A stretch of 64,000 nt of DNA. Origin: Protea cynaroides. Lineage: Eukaryota; Streptophyta; Magnoliopsida; Proteales; Proteaceae. The translations under genes and the position numbers were made by a program. Below the pieces are notes generated by a model. That model made no database searches. It was given only the letters and a program-made list of their open reading frames with translations, and was not told where the DNA came from. Positions 58,445 to 64,000 of the stretch are shown here, piece by piece (the first letter of the stretch is position 1; each line of letters begins with the position of its first letter). The stretch is from positions 42,400,699-42,464,698 of the forward strand of contig CM053272.1 in NCBI GenBank assembly GCA_028583415.1, given 5' to 3'.

Positions 58445-58919
58445 TAAGGATGTAAATGGATAGCCGAAAATCCGGATCCGATTCAAATTTGCATCCATTT
58501 AGGGTAATCCGAATTCAAACAATCAGATTTAGATTCGAGTTCGGATGTGGATTCGGATATCAATCAAATGGCCAAGATTTTAGCCGCTTCGTTTAGCCTA
58601 GTGTTAAGACGCATAATAGCCTTAATGTTTATATAGTCATTTAAGATTTCATCTCTAATTTTCTTAGGATAGGCTATATATTTGTTTCAAACTAGGCGTT
58701 TCTCTCATTTTCCATGCAATTTGTTTCTAATTCCATTTTCTGGATTCAAATCGAATTTTAATCGGATATCCGGTTAAATTTCGAATCCGGGTTTGAATTT
58801 GGTTTTTATACATCCATCGAATTTCTGATCGGATTTGAATAGGGGAGTTGGTGAACGGATTCGGATTTGGATTCCGAAAGTGGTGTATCTGATTCGAATT
58901 CAGTCCTTTTACATCCTTA
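58445..58919. mobile_element. hAT-type MITE, 475 bp, nested in Copia gag
   Basis: Terminal inverted repeat TAAGGATGTAAA / TTTACATCCTTA, with perfect GCTGGGAT duplications at 58437-58444 and 58920-58927. The interior has multiple GGATTCGGAT-type words pairing across the element. Gag-like reading resumes immediately after it, confirming it as an insertion. Confidence 0.93.
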
Positions 58920-58927
58920 GCTGGGAT

Positions 58928-61176
58928 CCTTTTCCCACCTTGGCACAATTTTATTCTTTGATTCAGTTAGAGGGTATTGCTATGCTGCTTCCTCCTGCTT
59001 CACACGATCGTTCCACGTTGTATACCAGATCTGGTTCTCAGCCTCAAGATGGCGCCCCACTCATTCCAATGAGCATTCCTCCTCTGATTGTGAACCTGTC
59101 AAGTGTGACTACTGTGGTAAGGAACGACACACCAAAGAATTCTATTGTAAGACTCATGGGCGTCCTTCCAACCTTACCTCATGGGATCGTGGATGCTGTA
59201 GATCTTCCCAGGCTCATCACCCGAATGCCTCTGAGTCTACTCCTCACAGTGTTGGTTCGTTATTCTGCCAGGATGAGCTTGCCATGCTCCCGCGTTTGAT
59301 GACTCGCTTGGAGCCTCTTCCATCCACTAAGACTGCCTCTACTACTTCTTTGGTTCACTCTGACTTCAAACCTTACAGCATTAAGAATTCCTTTTGGTGG
59401 TCATTGTGCATCGCTTGTGTCCTATCCCTGGATAATTGATTATGGTGCCACTGATCACATGATTAATTCTTTGAGTCTCTTTTTTAAATATTCTCCTTGT
59501 TTTGGTAAAGACAAGGTTCAGGTTGCTGATGGTTCCCTCTCCCTTGTTTCTGGAAAGGATTCCATCACTTGTTCTTCCACTTTATGATTAGCCTCTGTTC
59601 TCCATGTTCTCAATTTTCTACCAATCTTCTTTCCATTAGCCGTCTCACTACTGATCTGAAGTGTAAAGAAACATTTTTTCCTTCTCATTGTTTCTTTTAG
59701 GATCTGGTGATAGGGAAAACAATTGGCTTTGGTAGGATACATGGTGGTGTCTATTTGCTCGACAATGAGAATCCATTATTTGTCAGGCACATCAAACCGA
59801 TGTCTCTGATATGTTTTTAATTATTATGGCATAGGCGTTTAGGCCATCTACCTGTTGGCACTTTAGTTAAAGATTTTCCGCATTTATTTCAGCATTGTAA
59901 CCACCAGAATTTTTTATATGATGCTTGCATTTTGGCAAAGCAAACATGATCTGTTTAGTTTGTTTCAAATAATAGAAGTGTTGTTCCTTTTATGTTGATT
60001 CATTTTAATGTGTGGGTCACTACCTGTTATACTTCTATTTTTGGTAACCGGTGGTTTGTTATGTTTATTGATTGCCATACCAGGGTTACTTGGGTTTATC
60101 TCCTCCATTACAAGAATGAGGTTTTCCAGTATTTTAAGATGTTTCATAGCATGGTGCACACCTAGTTCAACGCTGCCATTAAGTACTCCATGGTGAAAAT
60201 TGTACGGAGTATATGGATGGTGCTTCTTAGGATTATCTCACTGCCCAGGGGATTCTTTACCAAAACAATTGTGTAGATACTCCGGCCCAGAATGGCATTG
60301 CCAAACGCAATAATTGGCATTTGTTAGAAGTGGCTTGTTCTCTTTGGTTTGAGATGCATGCTCCTCCACAGTACTAGAGTAATGCTGTTTTGACCACTGC
60401 CTATATCATTAATCGGATGCCAACCCGAGTTCTTGAGTTTCAGTCCCCTTAAGGGGCCGGCTTATTTCATTATTCCATTATTCCATTAAAGGTGTTTGGC
60501 TGTGTCTACTATGCTCGAAACCAACATCACCATGGCAAACTCAATCCGCGTGGGGTCCGATGTGTCTTTCTTGGCTACTCTGCTACTCAGAAGGGCTAAA
60601 AGGGCTATCATCCACCATTTCGTCGCATGTATGTGACTATGGATGTGGTGTTCATGAATTTATTTCACATTTTCTATCTGCACCTCCTCCAGGAGGGATA
60701 ATCCATTGCTTGGTAACAATGTGCCTTTTGTTGCTCCGCTTCCTTTGGTTTCTATGGCACCACCTTCAGTAGCCCCTCTTGCGGTTTTAGTTCAGGGGGA
60801 TACACAGGGTCCCGTGCAAATTTATGTTTGAAGAAATCGTGAGCGGTAAGTAGACACCACCACAGTGGCACCAACTCTACCCAGTCCATTGTTGCCTCTT
60901 GATCCAGGTTCTTCCTTTGATAATCTTTTTGACCACTCACTTGACTTACCTATTGCTGTCCATAAGGGGATAACATCGGGCATGCAACACCCTATTGTTC
61001 AGGTGGTTTCGTACACATTTCTGTCTCCCTCTTACCATGCCTTTGTGTCTTCCTTGTCCTCTATTTCTCTTCCTCAGACTTGTCAAGGACTCAGGAGGCT
61101 ATTACCGATCTAAGGTGGAAGGCAGCCATGGTTGAAGAGATGCAGGCTCTAAGAAAGAATGATACTTGGGACTTAG
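58928..61176 (+). pseudogene. Copia zinc knuckle, protease and integrase remnants
   Basis: A zinc-knuckle stretch CDYCGKERH lies near 59105. The protease site reads Trp-Ile-Ile-Asp-Tyr-Gly-Ala-Thr-Asp-His near 59430, where the usual Asp-Ser-Gly has become Asp-Tyr-Gly. Integrase follows with WHRRLGHLP near 59830 and a downstream TPAQNGIAKRN near 60282, then VFGCVYYARN near 60495. Reverse transcriptase begins with MVEEMQALRKNDTWDLV near 61130. Stops and frame changes occur throughout. Confidence 0.85.
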
Positions 61177-61688
61177 TGTTCTTTAATTTAATTCAATGAC
61201 GATTGCAGGGATGTTCCGGCGATGGTAACGAGGGGAAGGTTCTGGTAGCAACAAGGAGAGAAAATAAAAGAAAACAATACCGACCAATCTCTGGTCTTGG
61301 GTCTCTCACCCGGCGTGCATGGACAGCAGTCCTGAACAGAAACCCATATTCTTCATATTCATTGTCTAACCTTGGGATCAAGCCTTATATCCATTTAAAT
61401 AGAAATCAAACTGGTTCTTTTAAGGGAAGAAAACTAACTATGAAGGTAGATAAAGTTGGAAAGAAATTACTTAGTAAGCAACTACTATGGCAACTGTCAT
61501 ATGGAAACTATAATATGGAAAGAGATCATCCATCTAAAACAACTGACCAACGACAGATTTCTTCCTTTAGCGCATCAGTTCCACTTTCCAACTTGGGACG
61601 TTCCTTGCGTATTCAATACAGCTGGTCCAGCTGGACTCGTGTTGGCCTCCTCTTGCAGTGGTACTTGAGACCTATATAGCGATCTACA
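61177..61688 (-). mobile_element. Probable solo LTR inserted in the Copia reverse transcriptase
   Basis: The RT reading stops at ...NDTWDLV and resumes at LPPQKKIVSCNWVF near 61693, leaving about 512 bp of foreign sequence. Read on the minus strand it begins TGTAGATCGC and ends TTAAAGAACA, with GGATATAAGG as a possible TATA region and a CT-rich leader. No clear target duplication. Confidence 0.45.
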
Positions 61689-63170
61689 TCACTCTTCCTC
61701 CACAGAAAAAAAATAGTGAGCTGCAATTGGGTCTTTGTTGTGAAGCAGAATATGGATGGTACTGTCAGTTGATACAAGGTCAAATTGGTTGCTAAAGGCT
61801 TCACTAAGACATATGGTCTAGACTATCAGGAGACATTCGCTCTAATTGCTAAGACGAATACCATCCATGTGATTCTTTCTTGTGCTGTGAATCTCGGATG
61901 AGACTTGCAACAACTTGATGTTAAGATTGCCTTTTCTTTATGGTGAACTTAATGAAGGAATATATTTGGACGTCCCCCTCGCTTCTCTGGTTCTGAAACT
62001 CAAGGGAATGTGTGTAAGCTCAAGCGTGCATTCTCTGGGTTAAAGCAATCTCGTCTTGCGTGGTTATGGCAATTCCATAAAGCCATTGTGTCTAGGGCCT
62101 ACACTCAAAGCCATGCTGAGCATACTCCTTTTTATTAAGAAATTGGGTTCGAAGATCACCATCCTTATTGTTTATGTGGATGACATCGTGGTCACTGATA
62201 ATGATACAGATGAGATTTCTCGTTTCAAAGCGTACTTAAGTCAAGAGTTTCAGATTAAGGACCCTGGTAAGTTGTGCTATTTTCTCAGCATTGAGGTTTC
62301 CTTCCTACTTTACCAAAGGTATCTTTCTTTCCCAGCAGAAGTATACCATGGATCTTCTTTCTGATACAACCCTCTGACACACCTCTCAAACCAAATATCC
62401 ACCTTTCCCAGGAAAATGGAGATCTTGTGGATAAGAGCCAGTACCAACGGTTTGTTGGCAAGCTAATTTACTTATCTCACACTTGTCCTGACATAGCATT
62501 CGCTGTCAGTGTGGTGAGTCCATATATGTATGATCCCTAATCCACACACTTAGAGGTTGTGCATCGTATCTTCCGGTATCTGAAACATAGTTGTCAAGGC
62601 GTCACCTAGGCGCCCTTGTAACACCTTAGAAAATCGGGCATCTTTGTCGCCTAGGCGCCTCGTCAGGCCTCCAACGCCTTGGTTCGCCTTAGCGCCTTGA
62701 TAACTAAAGTCTGCCCAGTAAAAGGGATTTTTTTTCTCCTCTCATGTCCATTGCGCATAGAGGCCTTTACCAATGCTGATTAGGGAAGCGCTCTTGATGA
62801 TTTCCAGTCCACCACTGGTAATGGGATGTTTGTGGGTGGCAATCTCGTCACTTGGAGGAAAAAGAAACAAAGTGTTGGTGCTAGGTCTAGTGCTGAAGCA
62901 GAATATCGTGTTATGGCTCATGGCATTTGCGAGTTGATGTGGCTTTAGCGCCTCATGCAGGATTTAGCTCTACCTATTCCTCTTCCACTGATGTTTTATT
63001 GTGATAGTGAGCCTGCCATCAGTATTTCTCACAATCCAGTCCAACATGATCCCACGAAGCATGTGGAGATTGATTGACATTTTATAAAAGAAAAACTGGA
63101 ATCTAGGCTCATTTGCATTCCTTTCATTAAGTCTAGGGATCAGCTAGCTAATATTTTACCAAGGGGTTGA
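61689..63170 (+). pseudogene. Copia reverse transcriptase and RNase H remnants
   Basis: RT motifs: KLVAKGFTKTYGLDYQETFA near 61795, the catalytic YVDD near 62173-62184, and QRFVGKLIYLSHTCPDIAFA near 62450. RNase H: ARSSAEAEYRVMAHGICELM near 62880-62940 and later HDPTKHVEID near 63047. Interrupted by stops and by a MITE at 62588. Confidence 0.88.
62588..62706. mobile_element. Small MITE, 119 bp, in Copia RNase H
   Basis: Inverted ends GTTGTCAAGGCG / CGCCTTGATAAC with TA at both borders, as left by mariner-type elements. Inside are several CCTAGGCGCC/GGCGCCTAGG-type palindromes. The Copia reading ...FRYLK stops on its left and resumes right of it. Confidence 0.75.
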
Positions 63171-63357
63171 GTAGGACGTTGTTTCATCCTATTGTATGCA
63201 AGCTGGGCATGTGTAATATCTATGCACCAACTGGAGGGGGAGTGTTGTAATACAGGTGTAAATGGGTATAAAGGTATTTTTTACTTGTACCCTATTATTC
63301 ACTTATTACAAATAAAATGAGGCTGTCTCTATGACAATCAGTTCATTCCTCCAATCA

Positions 63358-64000
63358 ACTGTAAGTCTTCTAGAAGATATCAATTAGAAAGATTGGTAGT
63401 TGCTAAATCTTGGGTTACTATTTTGTATGTCAAAGCTATTAATAAAGGCGAAGGGAAGACCCACTCTGTGAAAAACAGAGGGGTTAGAAACCCTGCGGTA
63501 GAGGGAATCTATCAAATTCAAGGTGGGAAATCATGGTTTAATCCTTTTCTTCTTTCTTATCTTCTCAGTTTTCCTTTTTCTTTTCCTGTGATCAAAAGAG
63601 CACTGTTGTAGGAGAAACTTCCTACGGTTGATGAGGGTAGGATACCCCCAAATAACCAGAATCACAGTGAACTGACAGAACAGAATGTGAAACTAGTAAT
63701 AACAGGAAATCCAACCCAAAGATGCCAACCAAATTGAAGGACAATGTGTAGAATAACAAGAATAATAAAATATCTAAATTTGAGACCAATCAGACGATTA
63801 GATTCAAAGATATGAAGGAATCATTGTGAGACTAGGATGTCACGAGTAAGACTAAAATTCAGATATAAAAATCCAATGTATGGATTTCAGTTTAGGATGA
63901 AGTCCTTGTTGAATTAGAACGAATTCCCATCCAGAAATCGGTAGCAGTAATCAATGGGTGACCTCAGTCCATAGGATGTCACTAAATCAGCATAGATATG
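63358..64000. other. Window end, nothing recognised
   Basis: No MLO exon or other gene found on either strand. If the MLO gene is intact, this is still intron. Confidence 0.45.

Larger units (their letters stand above)
57402..63357 (+). mobile_element. Decayed Ty1/Copia retrotransposon with nested insertions
   Basis: The order of domains is Copia: Gag, zinc knuckle, protease, integrase, reverse transcriptase, RNase H. A purine tract GGAGGGGGAG at 63233-63242 precedes a short right terminal segment 63243-63357 (TGTTGTAATAC...CAATCA). Its last 35 bases (GTCTCTATGACAATCAGTTC onward) match 57467-57500 (GTCTTTATGACAGTTAGTTC onward), so the left boundary is placed nominally at 57402. Full-length LTRs and a target duplication could not be recovered. 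Many stops and frameshifts make it inactive. Confidence 0.85.

Noticed and set aside
59965..61381. Individual open frames in the Copia region as host genes
   Set aside because: They are fragments or antisense frames of the decayed polyprotein and nested insertions.

Overview
The window is nuclear DNA of a flowering plant. It is AT-rich, has long (TA)n and (GA)n microsatellites and spliceosomal introns from under 100 bp to 6.7 kb, carries many DNA-transposon and LTR remnants, and contains plant-only genes (a CEP peptide precursor, a chloroplast outer-envelope pore, an MLO protein). I cannot fix the family or species from sequence alone. No bacterial-style operon, CRISPR array or rRNA gene was seen.

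Host genes. I can support five, all on the minus strand. (1) A CEP signalling-peptide precursor at 1.5-1.8 kb, intronless, with a TATA box. (2) An intronless ATL80/ATL8-type RING-H2 ubiquitin ligase at 19.6-20.2 kb. (3) OEP21, the chloroplast outer-envelope anion pore, 167 aa in five exons over 30.97-40.49 kb; its third intron is 6.7 kb because transposons have piled into it. (4) OST1/ribophorin I, an oligosaccharyltransferase subunit, 610 aa in ten exons over 44.04-54.03 kb, with one GC-AG intron. (5) The 3' end of an MLO gene at 55.4-56.65 kb; its upstream exons are not in the window and a 6-kb Copia relic lies where they would be expected. A two-exon candidate at 28.6-29.7 kb and a single exon-like segment at 42.9 kb are weak. 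The genes do different jobs (peptide signalling, ubiquitination, plastid metabolite flux, N-glycosylation in the ER, calmodulin-binding membrane protein) and show no sign of forming a pathway.

Mobile DNA. Five copies of one fully palindromic foldback family of about 220-250 bp (3.2, 8.1, 8.9, 21.9 and 43.1 kb) are the most distinctive structure. One copy has a perfect 9-bp target duplication and three others have similar 9-10 bp repeats, which points to Mutator-type mobilisation. Two larger elements at 14.2 and 33.9 kb share ends but carry different interiors, as Pack-MULEs do. hAT-type MITEs with 8-bp duplications sit at 17.3 and 58.4 kb. Solo LTRs occur at 35.1 kb (perfect 5-bp duplication) and probably at 25.0 and 61.2 kb. 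A decayed Ty1/Copia element at 57.4-63.4 kb carries three nested insertions.

History that can be read. At 11.4-16.5 kb a unit of about 1.85 kb was tandemly duplicated, with its breakpoint inside a MITE, and a MULE then entered the second copy. At 35.07-37.43 kb an LTR retrotransposon entered one terminal repeat of a 2.4-kb DNA element, which itself had landed in OEP21 intron 3. The remaining stretches, about 2-3, 4.1-5, 6.6-8.1, 9.1-10.7, 17.7-19.6, 20.3-21.9, 26.2-28.6 and 40.5-42.9 kb, hold no gene I can support.
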